From Sanderia malayensis (Eukaryota > Cnidaria > Scyphozoa > Semaeostomeae > Pelagiidae), in the NCBI GenBank assembly GCA_013076295.1, contig RQOL01000948.1, positions 1-64,000 of the forward strand: a stretch of DNA of 64,000 nt, read 5' to 3'. The notes under the pieces are model-generated. The model did no database searches. It was not told where the DNA came from and saw only the letters and a list, made by a program, of their open reading frames with translations. Made by a program: the position numbers and the translations under genes. Positions 35,697 to 47,570 of this stretch are shown here, one piece after another (the first letter of the stretch is position 1; each line of letters starts with the position of its first letter).

Positions 35697-36640
35697 AGCT
35701 GTTAACATTGTTAAAATGAGTGCTGCTGTGATGTAAGCAGAACTAAAGCATCTAGCATTTGATTAAAACGATATGTTTTGAAATGAGTGTTTCAAAAAAT
35801 TATGGAGAGGGGGTGTTTAGCGTGCTTGAAAGCCTGGATATCTATATTGGTAACAGGTCGTTTCTCCATATTTGATGTGTTTGAATGTTGTCATTTGTAT
35901 TTGACATTTTTTATTGGCATTTACGTTTCATAGCTGGATTTTGGAATTTCAGCAATAATAGATTTCAGCAAATTATTTTTTATCAAGAGAAGGTGTACGC
36001 TCAGTTTGAAGATCAAAGATAAAGTTCAATTCTTTGTTGATGTGACTTCACCATGAAAACAAAACAATACCAAAAACAGAGGAATAAATGTGGAAAACCC
36101 CAGATTAAAAAGAAAACTAAATTAAATGCACATCAACAATTTGAAATCTGAAGTCAGGATTTTCTGGAACGGGATTACTTTCAAAAAAGCAATACAACAT
36201 AATGATGGTGCAAATGAAAATACAATAGTTTTTTTAAGGCCTACTATACTTCCGCACAGATTTTCTCTTCGGCTTGCAGGCATTCATTCTTACAAACTTA
36301 TCCCCACGACAAGAAAGCAACTCCTGTGTTCTTGTCGAAATAAAAATAGCCTTTTCGGACCATATCGATTCTGGCCACAAATAAAAGTTAATAACCAGCA
36401 GATAAGGCAACCAAATATCGTTTTCTCAATGTTTCTAAAACGTCTCACTGCATTGCAGCAAAGATTATCGCCATTGATGAATTGATGATGAAACCAGCAT
36501 GCGGCTAAACGGAGGAGGATTTGAGGCAACGCGCAGGCTAAAATCCGACAAACATCTTCACAAGATTTTTTCTCGAGAAGGACTCGATTATATTCTGCTG
36601 CGCAGCCGCTTCACTTCGTTCCGCTACGCAGCAGCAATGA
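35697..36640. mobile_element. Inserted repeat shared with 53.2-56.2 kb
   Basis: The block from ATGTTTTGAAATGAGTG (about 35780) to GCTACGCAGCAGCAA (36640) matches two separated blocks at 53212-53530 and 55312-56236. Flanking sequence shows it lies between TACCTACTA and TGACATCATAGTAGG, which are contiguous in the inverted right arm. The 119-residue frame at 36126 is within the repeat and has no known domain. Confidence 0.6.
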
Positions 36641-37876
36641 CATCATAGTAGGGACCCCGTTTTTGTTCCCGTACTGAAGCAACAAGTTTGTCACTGATTT
36701 TCTCCCAGAAAACGAATATTTTTATTCGGTTTTTTTACTGAAGTAGTTAGATATTGGGCGACGGTTACCCAGAATGGGATTTTAAAACAGTTTTGATCGG
36801 TCAGTTGCTTTAAAATTGAAATACCAAATTTCTATGTAGTGGCTGTCCAATCTGTGGACACGGCGCGAGCACATGCCGCGGCCTGATAATAAAGTTTTTT
36901 CGGGTTAACCTAAGAGTAAAAGTGAGTTTGCTTGTATGGAATTTACTTTAATTGAAAAGACGACAGTAAAACTAAAGCAAAGTATCATATACCGCTATAA
37001 TTTCTTGGAAGACCGATACCGATAAATCAGAAGTTGTTCCCATGAAAAGAGGAGTATGCGATTGTGAGTGCTGGCCAACTATACAGGCATACATACAGGG
37101 CCTAAATTATTGCATTGAATTTCAATTTGCGTTTTAAATACAAGCCAGCTTATTGCCCAGTGTCGTTAAATCGCTTCGAAAGGTCTCTTTTTGCGTGGAA
37201 TTTTCTTTAAAACTTTTTATTGAAAAATTGTTGGGCTACGCCAAAGAATAGGATCAAATCGATCAACAACAGTCCTTCGCCTTCGCGTCGTGGAGTTTAT
37301 TTCATCGCCAAAGTCACCACAGCCAGCACACACAGTCGCATCCTCTCCTGATGATGTTTGTATTTCTCAGGATTATATAAGAACCGCTATGCCTTATAAC
37401 CACTGTCCAATAAATAAATTTTAGCAACTATGACTTTCTTTTATTGAGTACTTGCGTTCTCTTAATAGGCAGGGAATTCCATGTAAGTGACTAAATTTTT
37501 GCCTAACCTCAACTTTTATTACTGATTCCTACTAAATCAACCCTGTAGATTTCAAATCCAAGATGGGTCACTTTCGATTTTGACCGGAAGTGTCTTAATT
37601 TGATGACGTCATAAAACAACGAATTTCTCCATTCCACCTAAGATTTCTCGGTTTCCTTACACCCATTTTCAAAAATACTTGCATATTTAGATTTAGCGCA
37701 ACATGGGCTATCGACTGATATGCATTTTATCAATATTTACCGATGTTGCTATTTTTAGAAATGACGTCATCGTGGCCTAAAACGATGTTTTGCTTTGATT
37801 TTACTTATTTTTCTGATACAGAAATGTATTCCTTCGTGTGGAGGCATTGTTAAAACTTGTTTTTAGGTGACTGGGT

Positions 37877-39097
37877 CTATCCTGATGTCAAACACGAAGA
37901 CACTGCAATTGTTGATGGATTTTGTTCACCTAAAATATAATGTCTCTGTAAGGTACGATACAAATGAATTTTTTTTAAATGTCGAGTAGGAGTGATCAAT
38001 TGACCCAGAGATGCATTAATTAAAAAAACCAACAACTCAACCGTGAACCAAACAGGCTCTACCAAACCTTTTTCGACGTCAATAGTCCAGCCGTTGTCCT
38101 CGAGAGATATGAATAGAACAGACTTTTCTGCAAATCTCAACCAATGATAGACTTGATAATGAACACGTCTGACTGCTTGCTGCATTGAGTCGGGGTCTGG
38201 AGGCAATGATTGCGATGATTTCGTTTTCATAGCTTTGTACAAGCGAACTCTCGTGTCAACATACGACTCATCTTTTCTCCCAGAATACATGACAGTTTGG
38301 ACGAACACCATCACATCCTTGATACTCTGCATACTCAACTCTTTGGACCCTCCCAATGAACGTAATAGATCTAGTGAATCTTGATGTTTCATTATCTTCT
38401 TTAGAATCTTGACCTTCCCAACACCATAAAAGAAGGAGGTGCTGTCACACCCCGAGATTGCATGAAGATGAGGTAAATGCTTTGAAATATTTTCACCCAA
38501 GAAATCGTACACTTTTCCAACGTCGACATATTTCTCGTGATCTATTTTCATAAACCACTTTGACGATGGTTTCACAATGGCATAAGCATGCACAAGTATA
38601 ACTAGTACATCTATGTCCTTGGCAACTACAACTACGACTGTATCTCTTTCACATGCCTGTAAAACAAGTCTAGAGTCGGCTTCTTCGTGGTTGCATCCAA
38701 TGGACTCTGAAACACCATCACGAGTTATTTCCCATAGTTTTTCCTGCTCCGTGAAAACCAATGGCAATTTCAATTGTTGCCTACCCTCTTCACTTCTGAA
38801 AAATTTGCTACCTAATCGTATCAAGTCCTTTTTATTCTCGATATGATTGAAGAAGCTTAACCATGAATTGCTTTGGAGCATTTTTTGGTCGATCGCCTCT
38901 ATGTAGGTACGCTGTGGTGTGTTACCTCTTTTCAGCCTTGTCCCGTTTTTCGCACGTATACTACGGTATCGGTAGGTATCATTGATGAGCTCAATCGACA
39001 AGGGGCTGGCATCTGCAGATGGCGTAACAAAGGTTACTAGTGCAATAAGCCATTCACGGTAGGTCTCCTTTGCCTTAATAGAACGTATTGCGGCCAT
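37877..39097 (-). CDS. PIN/FEN-like transposon protein, left arm of P2 (406 residues)
   Basis: An open minus-strand frame. It includes residues near 43-65 with DTYRYRSIRAKNGTRLKRGN, then WLSFFNHIENKKDLI, HEEADSRLVLQA (about 137-148), VVVAKDIDVLVILVHAY (about 157-173), and HLHAISGCDSTSFFYGVGKV (about 209-228). The spacing of conserved acidic residues (EAD, D-x-DV, GCD) and the K/R-rich strand recall the metal-binding sites of PIN/FEN1-XPG nucleases; this is my inference. After it come VMYSGRKDESYVDTRV, LPPDPDSMQQAVRRVHYQ and DNGWTIDVEKGLVEPVW, the family's middle and GW regions. There is no CXC cluster. The start is the first ATG; the true N-terminus may lie upstream. Confidence 0.65.
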   Translation of the reverse strand: MAAIRSIKAKETYREWLIALVTFVTPSADASPLSIELINDTYRYRSIRAKNGTRLKRGNTPQRTYIEAIDQKMLQSNSWLSFFNHIENKKDLIRLGSKFFRSEEGRQQLKLPLVFTEQEKLWEITRDGVSESIGCNHEEADSRLVLQACERDTVVVVVAKDIDVLVILVHAYAIVKPSSKWFMKIDHEKYVDVGKVYDFLGENISKHLPHLHAISGCDSTSFFYGVGKVKILKKIMKHQDSLDLLRSLGGSKELSMQSIKDVMVFVQTVMYSGRKDESYVDTRVRLYKAMKTKSSQSLPPDPDSMQQAVRRVHYQVYHWLRFAEKSVLFISLEDNGWTIDVEKGLVEPVWFTVELLVFLINASLGQLITPTRHLKKIHLYRTLQRHYILGEQNPSTIAVSSCLTSG

Positions 39098-39147
39098 CCC
39101 ATCAATTAGCCATCGCGCATTTCATCGTGCATTAGCCATCGTGCATC

Positions 39148-39957
39148 GTGCGAAAAACGTTTCAGAGTGTTTCAGAGTCCATTGAATGCAACCATGAAGA
39201 AGCCGACTCTAGACTTGTTTTACAGGCATGTGAAAGAGATACAGTCGTAGTTGTAGTTGCCAAGGACATAGATGTACTAGTTATACTTGTGCATGCTTAT
39301 GCCATTGTGAAACCATCGTCAAAGTGGTTTATGAAAATAGATCACGAGAAATATGTCGACGTTGGAAAAGTGTACGATTTCTTGGGTGAAAATATTTCAA
39401 AGCATTTACCTCATCTTCATGCAATCTCGGGGTGTGACAGCACCTCCTTTTTTTATGGTGTTGGGAAGGTCAAGATTCTAAAGAAGATAATGAAACATCA
39501 AGATTCACTAGATCTATTACGTTCATTGGGAGGGTCCAAAGAGTTGAGTATGCAGAGTATCAAGGATGCGATGGTGTTCGTCCAAACTGTCATGTATTCT
39601 GGGAGAAAAGATGAGTCGTATGTTGACACGAGAGTTCGCTTGTACAAAGCTATGAAAACGAAATCATCGCAATCATTGCCTCCAGACCCCGACTCAATGC
39701 AGCAAGCAGTCAGACGTGTTCATTATCAAGTCTATCATTGGTTGAGATTTGCAGAAAAGTCTGTTCAATCCATATCTCTCGAGGACAACGGTTGGACTAT
39801 TGACGTCGAAAAAGGTTTGGTAGAGCCTGTTTGGTTCACGGTTGAGTTGTTGGTTTTTTTAATTAATGCATCTCTGGGTCAATTGATCACTCCTACTCGA
39901 CATTTAAAAAAAAATTCATTTGTATCGTACCTTACAGAGACATTATATTTTAGGTGA
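39148..39957 (+). CDS. PIN/FEN-like transposon protein, right arm of P2 (N-terminally cut copy)
   Basis: An open plus-strand frame of 269 residues that duplicates the left-arm gene from SESIECNHEEADSR onward, with only a handful of changes (for example DAMV for DVMV, QSIS for LFIS). It lacks the first 130 or so residues, including the KNGTRLKRGN segment. It ends slightly differently after a run of A residues shifts the frame near 39905 (KKNSFVSYLTE). The start codon has no family support. Confidence 0.55.
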   Translation: MRKTFQSVSESIECNHEEADSRLVLQACERDTVVVVVAKDIDVLVILVHAYAIVKPSSKWFMKIDHEKYVDVGKVYDFLGENISKHLPHLHAISGCDSTSFFYGVGKVKILKKIMKHQDSLDLLRSLGGSKELSMQSIKDAMVFVQTVMYSGRKDESYVDTRVRLYKAMKTKSSQSLPPDPDSMQQAVRRVHYQVYHWLRFAEKSVQSISLEDNGWTIDVEKGLVEPVWFTVELLVFLINASLGQLITPTRHLKKNSFVSYLTETLYFR

Positions 39958-40986
39958 ACAAAATCCATCAACAATTGCAGTGTCTTCGTGTTTGACATCA
40001 GGATAGACCCAGTCACCTAAAAACAAGTTTTAACAATGCCTCCACACGAAGGAATACATTTCTGTATCAGAAAAATAAGTAAAATCAAAGCAAAACATCG
40101 TTTTAGGCCATGATGACGTCATTTCTAAAAATAGCAACATCGGTAAATATTGATAAAATGTATATCAGTCGATAGCCCATGTTGCGCTGAATCTAAATAT
40201 GCAAGTATTTTTGAAAATGGGTGTAAGGAAACCGAGAAATCTTAGGTAGAATGGAGAAATTCGTTGTTTTATGACGTCATCAAATTAAGACACTTCCGGT
40301 CAAAATCGAAAGTGACCCATCTTGGATTTGAAATCTACAGGGTCGATTTAGTAGGAATCAGTAATAAAAGTTGAGGTTAGGCAAAAATTTAGTCACTTAC
40401 ATGGAATTCCCTGCCTATAAAAGCACAACACAAGCTTCGCAAACACATTGATTGCTTTGATTTGCTGTTGCCCTTCTTCCGCAGCAAAACATTCACACAC
40501 CACCCACCACACTACAAAACATTGCTTCAGCTCAGCTTGTCTTGCTCATGCATCCACAGGCCGCGGCACGTGCCCGCGCCGCGCCCACAGATTGGACAGC
40601 CACTGCATGGAAATTTTGCATTTCAATTTCAAAGCAACTGACCGATCAAAATTGTTTAAAAATCCCATTCTGGGTAACCGACGCCCAATGTCTAACTATT
40701 TGAGTAAAAAAAACGAATAAAAATATTCGTTTTCTGGGAGCAGGTCAGTGTCAAACTTGTTGCTTCAGTACGGGAAAAAAACGGGGTCCCTACTATGATG
40801 TCATAGTAGGTAGATCCCAGTCCTCGAAGTGTGTCAAGAAAATGGTGAAAGTGACGAAATATCGACACTTTCACTCGTTATAATTCGTGAACTACGCGTC
40901 AGATTTCAAAAATATTTTCAGATTTGAAATCAGCGTTGCAAGTTTTCTTGATATAAAGAATAAAAAAAGCTATAGTGGCACTTTAA

Positions 40987-42138
40987 TGATGGGCATGTGT
41001 GCGCATCAGTCTGCATGACGTAATTTCACTGCCAAAGTAAAGTTTGGGTCAGGGGGGTCTTAAAGGTGGGCGTGCATGGGCTGTGTCATAAGATACTGTG
41101 CAGGAGTATACATGGCGTAATGATACTACCAGTGTAAAGTTAGGGTTAAGATTAGGGTTGGGGTTAAGGTTATAGGGTCTTAACCATGCCAAGAAATCTA
41201 GATTTGTTTTGGCAAGCATTTACTTGGGGTATGTGTCCCCGATAAAGAGAAAAAACTAGTATTTGTTAATTTTTCTAAGTCGGAGATATACATTTTTCCC
41301 AGTTCCATCTCCTTAGTGCAGACATGAAGTATTATGAGGGTATTATCTTGAAATATGAAGTGATAGTTTGTCTTCCATCTGAGTACCTTAGATGTATTAA
41401 ATTTCGTGGTGTATTATAATTCGCGCGTACTTGAATTCGCGCATTTTAAATTCGCGCACAAATCTTTGATATTTTCGCGCAGTCTTGAATTCGCGCACAC
41501 GAGCAAGTAGACAGAATGATACAACAACTCAGTTCAAACGAAAATATATTTCTGAAAGTTACTCTTGACTAAAAGTAACATTTTTATAAAAATGGGTCTT
41601 CATACTGGCACTCTTTTGCCAAAAAATCTATAATCCCAGCCCTCTTAAACCCTTTGACAGCTAATCTGGTTGGTTTTGCATGCGGTCATAAAAAGATGTC
41701 AACCACTTTGCCTGTATCGGCTTCAAAATGCTGATTTTCAAGTCTACTTTAACTTGTTCTGCTTCACAACTATTTTGAATTTGCTGCTGGACTTGTTCCA
41801 CAAGCCAATTTTGCGACTCTTTATTGAGAAATGCCTTGTAACTTTACTGTGAAATCAAGGGGCTGGTAAATATGGGTCATGTTGTTTGGCACTGGAACCC
41901 CTTTTCCGTTATTTTTAAGCACCAACTGTTTCACATTTTGTCCATTGGCCCTTAAAAACATCGGCTAGCAAAAGCCCTTCTTGATATCTTCTAAGTTGCA
42001 GATTTTCTCTCTTCTTTTCTACATATGGCATTAAAACTTTCAGCACGAATTTCTTGGATTTCTCTTCATTGGACCAAAAGTTTTCAGTGTGTGTGATGTG
42101 AAATTCCTTTGGAAATGTAGTCCGGATGACGGATCAAA
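40987..42138. repeat. Gene-free DNA with TTCGCGC repeats and a short TTAGGG-like tract
   Basis: At 41140-41172 a degenerate run reads GTTAGGGTTAAGATTAGGGT and beyond, resembling interstitial telomere repeats. At 41412-41505 the 8-mer TTCGCGCA or close variants occurs about five times, spaced 15-25 bp. No supported gene. Confidence 0.6.
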
Positions 42139-44606
42139 TTAAAGGGCTTATGCAGCCTGAATTGACATATCGATTTTTTCACGGAAATGAAGAGAAAAAG
42201 ATCTGAGTATCACTATGAACCTATTTTGAGCGTTTTCTGACGAGTATAAGTATGTTTTTTTCAAGCTCAAACATACCCAGGTCTGTTGAAGAGCTGTGAC
42301 GTCAGTTTGATGACACGCGAATCATTTTTGTGGCTACTGCCTCGATGAAGAGGCAGATCCACTATGCTATCGTCTTGAGTGAGTGAGTGAGTGAGTGAGT
42401 GAAAGAAATTCGTTAATCACGAAGATTCTCGGCTTTTTCATCGTTAACGATTCTCGGTAACTATTGACAGTGTTTGTTCATGGTAGGTCATCGTGTATTC
42501 TAGTTCTATTTATTACTACCCATTCTAGTTTATTTTCCGATTATTGTTTGCTTTAAAGAATATAAAGCAAAAAGACATGATGATTTGATGGTTAATAGTC
42601 TTTATTTAGGTGATTGCTCGTTTTCATCGACATTGCCAAGAAAAATCGTGTCTCTCGACAAAAGGCCGACTGGCCGAATCGTCAACGTCAAGTCAAATTT
42701 CCAAACACTTACGGTGGAAGAATTCCTTTTCGAAGCCGTGAAATCTCAATTAATTTTCTATTTGGTACCAGAAAATAACCAAGGTCAAAGCCGCAGCAGT
42801 CTTCGAATTTTGTTTCTCTTGATTTTGTCAAGACTTTTTTCAAAAGATTTCATCGAAGTGGCCTAAGTTGTTATCAGCTTATCGTAATATGCGAAAATTT
42901 TCGCATCGAGCGAAAAATTCGAAAACTCGTTTCAGGATGCTTAAATTTTATCAGAAATTCAGGATCACTATTTATTAGGCACTATTAATCCCGTGACTGG
43001 TAACAAATTTATATTTTCATGAAAATATGTGGTTTTTCGTAGTTAAAAGAAAATCGTTGAAATATCATCACGAAAGGGGCATTCCCCTCATGGCTTCTGC
43101 AAAAGCAAACAAGTGTAGAATATAATATCTCCGAACAATGGGGACTTCCATCATTCTTTTCAAGTTTCCTTGCGTTTTGGGCAGTCAGCTCCCCCCTTAG
43201 AATTTGCTGATTTCGTTGATTTTAACAGCATTTTGGGCAGTTTTGCTAGAAATTTTGAAAAATTTGACCCTTTTGCCTTTTATCAGAATTAGCAATTACC
43301 CAGTTGTTAAGTTGTATGCTTTGATCAGAAATTTTTTTAAAACGTTTTAATCAAATTCACTTTTTATCTCATTTGTCATTTCTTTTTGTCAAATAGTTAG
43401 AGCCTTGATACCCCATTTCTTTTTCAATGATGCCCCCATGTCCCCCCGATTATGCTCAACAATTTTCAGCTGGTGTTAGTTTTGAGCTTGTGCAGTAGCC
43501 ACATGCAGTCTTTGACTGCCTATTTTTTATAGGGGTCAGTATGGGAAAACTTGGCCGCGCGCCACAGTTTTTTTAATAACTCGACTTAGGCGACACCCAT
43601 TTCAATTATCTCACCTGTGGCTAAAAGCGCGATATTTTCCTCACATTATGAGTCAATTTCCGTTCTTTTCAATAGAACACAGGAATTTTGACAAATTTTG
43701 AAAAAAATAATTTTTTCACGATTTTGGTGAAATGTGACGTCAGAATGAACCGAGCTATTGTTCTTCAACTATTGTTCTCTGAGCAAGAGCTGCCCGGCCT
43801 GTTGAAACAGTGTCTGGCTAAAATCTTTTCAAAATGTCGGATTGCGAAAATAGTATAGTTCAAAACAAATTCCTCTGACAACGAAGGAGAAACTCTTCTT
43901 CAGGATAGCGAAGAAGACGAAGACTATTTAGTAGTCAGTTCGTATAGTCGAAACTCGCACGAAGGAGAACCTCTGGCAAGAAGACCCAAAGCTGGGTACG
44001 GCAGCGATGATAAAGAATCGGGTTGAGAAGGCCTATCTCTGAAAGAGCTGGATTCCCGTTTTGAAAATAAAACTTATGTTGATAATTGGTTAGTTCATTT
44101 GTTATTTAATAAATTGTTGGCAACTGGTAAACATTAATTCTATGGAATCATATGAGTTTTGTTCATTGTACTGTTTTGTCTTCAGTTGTTACGGTCCAAT
44201 CCAGGTCTTTAGAAAAGTTTCGAGACTTGCGGAGAAAGGTGAATTTAGTGTTGGTCCAACTCACGCTGTTGGGTTCCCCTACAACACATGATCGACCATG
44301 AAATGATTTTTTAATGCTCATTATTAGTATTTGTTTCCCTATTTTAAGTTGCATATTGACGTGACGTTGTTCAGTCTGCCCGGTTTGTTATTTTGTTGGC
44401 CGTGGTACGCAAAGGTGTCTGGGATTTCGCATCATTCTGACGTCAATTTCAACAAATTTTGTCCAAATTCCCTATTTTGACAATGAATAACTCAAAAACT
44501 ACAAAATATTTCAAAACTCTATCTGCGGCATATTGATAAGCATGTTGAATTCTATACTTTTCAGCAAAAAAACTATATGTAATTTTAGGCTGCATGAGCC
44601 CTTTAA
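42139..44606. mobile_element. TTAA-flanked DNA transposon, 2.46 kb, non-autonomous
   Basis: Ends AGGGCTTATGCAGCC (42143) and GGCTGCATGAGCCCT (ending 44602) are flanked by TTAA at 42139-42142 and 44603-44606. Its left end, inverted, matches the transposon end at 983. The interior includes a (GTGA)n tract at 42378-42401 and a 93-residue frame (42585-42866) without a known domain. Other frames are short. Kolobok or piggyBac derivation is possible; no transposase is seen. Confidence 0.75.
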
Positions 44607-44620
44607 ATTCAACCACCAAA

Positions 44621-44672
44621 ATTTTAGTGATATTGACATTTAAAGGCTTTTAAATGTCAATATCACTAAAAT
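44621..44672. repeat. Perfect 24-bp palindrome with 4-nt loop
   Basis: ATTTTAGTGATATTGACATT plus TAAA, then GGCT, then the exact reverse complement. It starts 15 bp beyond the TTAA closing the previous transposon. It could form a cruciform or RNA hairpin; no expression evidence exists. Confidence 0.95.
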
Positions 44673-44910
44673 TACGAGAAACATGCGTTTACAGATCAAG
44701 TTATAGAAGCAATGAGATGATAAAAACGTTTCTTACTCATGAATCATTTTACTGTGCAACACCTCACACCATCTGAAACATACAGCCAGTTAAGTTTTAG
44801 ATGATGAGGTTGAGGAAATGTACTTTGCACCAGGAAGTTTTCCAAAAAATAGATTTTTATCCACATGCCACCACAATTAGTCATAGTGTTTTTGACCTTG
44901 TCATAAAGCT

Positions 44911-45315
44911 TACCGTAAGTCTTTGATTGAGCCCCATCCTCAAATAAGCCCCCACCTTAAATTTGTTTCCAAAATAAGCCCCCCCCCCAAAGAGAGATTA
45001 CTTGATTTTAGAAGAAGTCAAATAACTTGATGAAATGTAAATCATAAGTTTAGAGGACGACTTTTGGATAACTTTTGATAAAACTTGATAACTTAATATT
45101 TGAAAGCTTTGTTTATTATTTTAATAAATACATTAATTGATGGACTTTCTTTTGTTTTTTTTTTTAAAACATACTTCAACATAGATAATGCCATGAAAAC
45201 AGCATATCTTACTGACAATTTTTGCCTATGCAGAATAAGCCCCCCTCACGAATAAGCTCCCACCGTAAAATAGTTTTGCCAAAAAGTCCCCGGCGCTTAA
45301 TCGGGGACTTGTGGT
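44911..45315. mobile_element. MITE of the TACCGTAAGTC family, copy 1
   Basis: Ends TACCGTAAGTC and, inverted, TACCACAAGTCCCCGATT enclose 405 bp with several AATAAGCCCCC boxes facing inward at both sides. The same organisation is seen at 51768-52543 and a single end near 32990. Confidence 0.65.
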
Positions 45316-46029
45316 ATTTCAAGTTAAAATAAAATCATGAGATCTTGTCTCAACTTGTTTTCCGATCTTTAAATGCCTCAAGGGAAACTATTGGCAAGAA
45401 CCATTGTGCAATTTTATCAGAGTCGTTTTACAATACAAGGAATGTAGAGCTTGCTTATTTGACATAATGCAATCCAATCATTATAGAACTTTCCATGTTT
45501 TAGCAAAGTTTGCCTTGATTCTTGTTACAATAATCAGAGCTGGGCTGGAGTGGCTGGCTATGTTTGAAAGTTAAAGTTGAGAAGCTGAAGGAATTATGTC
45601 TTTCAAACAAAATTTGTTGTAATAATATTATTGCCCCACCTGAAGTGGGGCCCTATTAGCCCACCGCCCGCATACGAGGCTGCCATGGCTTGGGCCTTCA
45701 AATCTCAACTCCTTACATTCTTGAAATTCTTCGTCGTTGTCCAAGGATGAGCTGGTTGATTCGCGAAGCGTAATCAATGAGGTTGTGTTGGGGAAAAATT
45801 TCGTGTATACACTTTAGCCTCGTTTTCCATCAACCATAATGCTTTGCGAACTCCAAGTTCTCTGGCGACGAACACAAAGTCCCCATGGCAACAAAAACAA
45901 CAAAAGATCAACAAAAGAGCAAGGAGGTACAAACTTTAATTCCTCCTGTCATTGCCATAACATATTCGCTGTTGTGCAAGAAAAAATGGCAGATTTTGCT
46001 TTCATTTTGTTGTTGAGGTCACGTATGCA
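45316..46029. other. Intergenic DNA, no supported gene
   Basis: No coding pattern was recognised. A frame at 45839-46093 is partly inside P3 and looks accidental. Confidence 0.4.
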
Positions 46030-46955
46030 ATTTAGGCAGGGAATTTCGTACAACCATCTAGCAACCTGCCTAACCGAAGTTTTTAGAGTTTGAATCCACT
46101 AATTGAAGGTCACTGATTATTTTGAGCCCTGGGACCATTCTGGTAAATGACCGGAAGTGGCATTTCCGGGAGTGAAAAAAATGCACGGTCAGCAAAAATT
46201 AAAAATTCTATTTTTTCAAATCTGATTACACCATCGGAAAGAGCATTTGATACTGAGTAAAAAATACTAAGAGACTAACATTATCTGATTTATAAATAAA
46301 AAGTTATGGCTCCTGAAACAAGCGAAGGACATTGACAGCCCTAAAACTGATTTCTTTCTTTTAGTCCGGTAGCTGAAAAGGGGGTAGTACCACCAGACGA
46401 GGTAATTTATGAGACCAAGTGATTTTGGTCAATTTTGGGGCGCAGAATTCGAATTTCGATGTTCTTTTTATGGGGGAGGGGCCGTTTCCGAGATATGGGG
46501 GCAAATGCCCCCAAATTCAACAAAAGCGTGCTATAGTTAAAACTGTGACTATACCTCTTAAATGTTTGGTTTCTGATTGTAAGGCATTGATTATGGCCTG
46601 ATCAAGCTTATTGGAGGTTTTTTAGGTTTCAGGCCAGGGCATAGAAATTCTGGGGTAACCGTGCCCCCAAATGGGGGCAACAAGGTAATTTGATCAAAAC
46701 GTAATCAAAAACATCTCTTCCTATGAATTTGAGGGCGTAGAATCTGAATTTCGATGTTATTTTGACAAGAAAGGAGCCATTTTGGAGATATAGGGGTAAA
46801 TGCCCCCAGAACAGGGGGTAAAGTGTGCTATTCTTATTTATATTTTTGATGACGTCACACTATTGAACTCTATACCGGGCTTCATTTTGGCAACTTATTG
46901 AATTGAACTATGATAGAACTCAGTAATTACCTGAGTTTTCATGCAAGAATATAAT

Positions 46956-47570
46956 TTAGTCATCATTGCTGTCACTATCACTGCTCTCTTCATCCGAACT
47001 CAGCATATCGCTTAAGACTTCCTCTTCCATATCATCACCATTACGATCTTCTATCAGGAGCTCAGTTATCTCCTCTGGATACGCTTCCACTGTCCAATTT
47101 ATTGTCATGTTTGGTAGCCAACCATGATTGCATGGATCATCCAACGCTAGAATAGGATTTGATGCATTTCGCCACATCCTTGCCACAAAACTTGCTCGCT
47201 TGCAATGCAACTCCAGGCTGGTCTGGCATGGTGGAAGGAGAGACAGATCGATGACCTTTCCATCCTTTTCCAATCTCTGCCAAAATATTTCTTTCCTTGC
47301 CTCGTTCACTGAATGCTGCTGCCTTCTTCCAAAAATTGCACACACAAAATGTTCCAATCCAGCAAGTTGGTGGAGAGTAATATGTTGACCGTTTCCTAAA
47401 GAAGCGACTAAGTCAATAAATACTGAATTCTCTTTGACGTGCTTCCAACAAAGTTGCTTCCCTTTGCGCAGAATGCTCGAAAAGTAGTCGTTGCCCGTGA
47501 AGGAATGCAGCCCAAGCAGTGCTCTCTTTTGTCTTTGTGACAGTGTGCATGCACTGACGTCTAAAGCCTT
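46956..47570 (-). CDS. PIN/FEN-family C-terminal fragment, left arm of P3
   Basis: The mirror of the right-arm frame: from the loop it reads through LLGLHSFTGNDYFSSILRKG, then the middle region, to an acidic tail ending at 46956. One visible change from the right arm is EEITEL for EEIAEL. The first in-frame ATG is at 47357, but the frame is open upstream to the loop. Its N-terminal nuclease-like half is missing. Confidence 0.55.
   Translation of the reverse strand, partial: KALDVSACTLSQRQKRALLGLHSFTGNDYFSSILRKGKQLCWKHVKENSVFIDLVASLGNGQHITLHQLAGLEHFVCAIFGRRQQHSVNEARKEIFWQRLEKDGKVIDLSLLPPCQTSLELHCKRASFVARMWRNASNPILALDDPCNHGWLPNMTINWTVEAYPEEITELLIEDRNGDDMEEEVLSDMLSSDEESSDSDSNDD

Larger units (their letters stand above)
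37463..40420. mobile_element. Palindromic element P2 (TAGGCAGGGAATT ends)
   Basis: Termini TAGGCAGGGAATTCC (37466) and GGAATTCCCTGCCTA (ending 40417) enclose 2952 bp; TAA at 37463-37465 and 40418-40420 is a candidate 3-bp duplication. The arms (37466 to about 38705, and about 39165 to 40417) are nearly identical reverse complements, each with about 400 bp of non-coding DNA outside a coding block. The centre has extra coding sequence belonging to the left-arm gene only. P3 (46033-49234) has the same ends. Confidence 0.88.
35531..40986. mobile_element. TTAA-flanked palindromic element carrying two later insertions
   Basis: Ends AGTTCCCCTATAGCTTTTTT (35535) and, inverted, AGTGCCACTATAGCTTTTTT (ending 40982) are flanked by TTAA at 35531-35534 and 40983-40986. 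Long inverted arms continue at 36641-36895 and 40560-40815, around GGGACCCCGTTTTT. The left arm is split by a 0.95-kb insertion (about 35697-36640). The loop holds the palindrome P2 (37466-40417). Without these the element is about 1.5 kb and has no gene. Confidence 0.7.

Noticed and set aside
41140..41172. TTAGGG-like tract as a telomere relic
   Set aside because: Only a few degenerate units; too short to separate from simple-sequence drift.
42378..42401. GTGA tetranucleotide run as a functional element
   Set aside because: Ordinary microsatellite inside a transposon.
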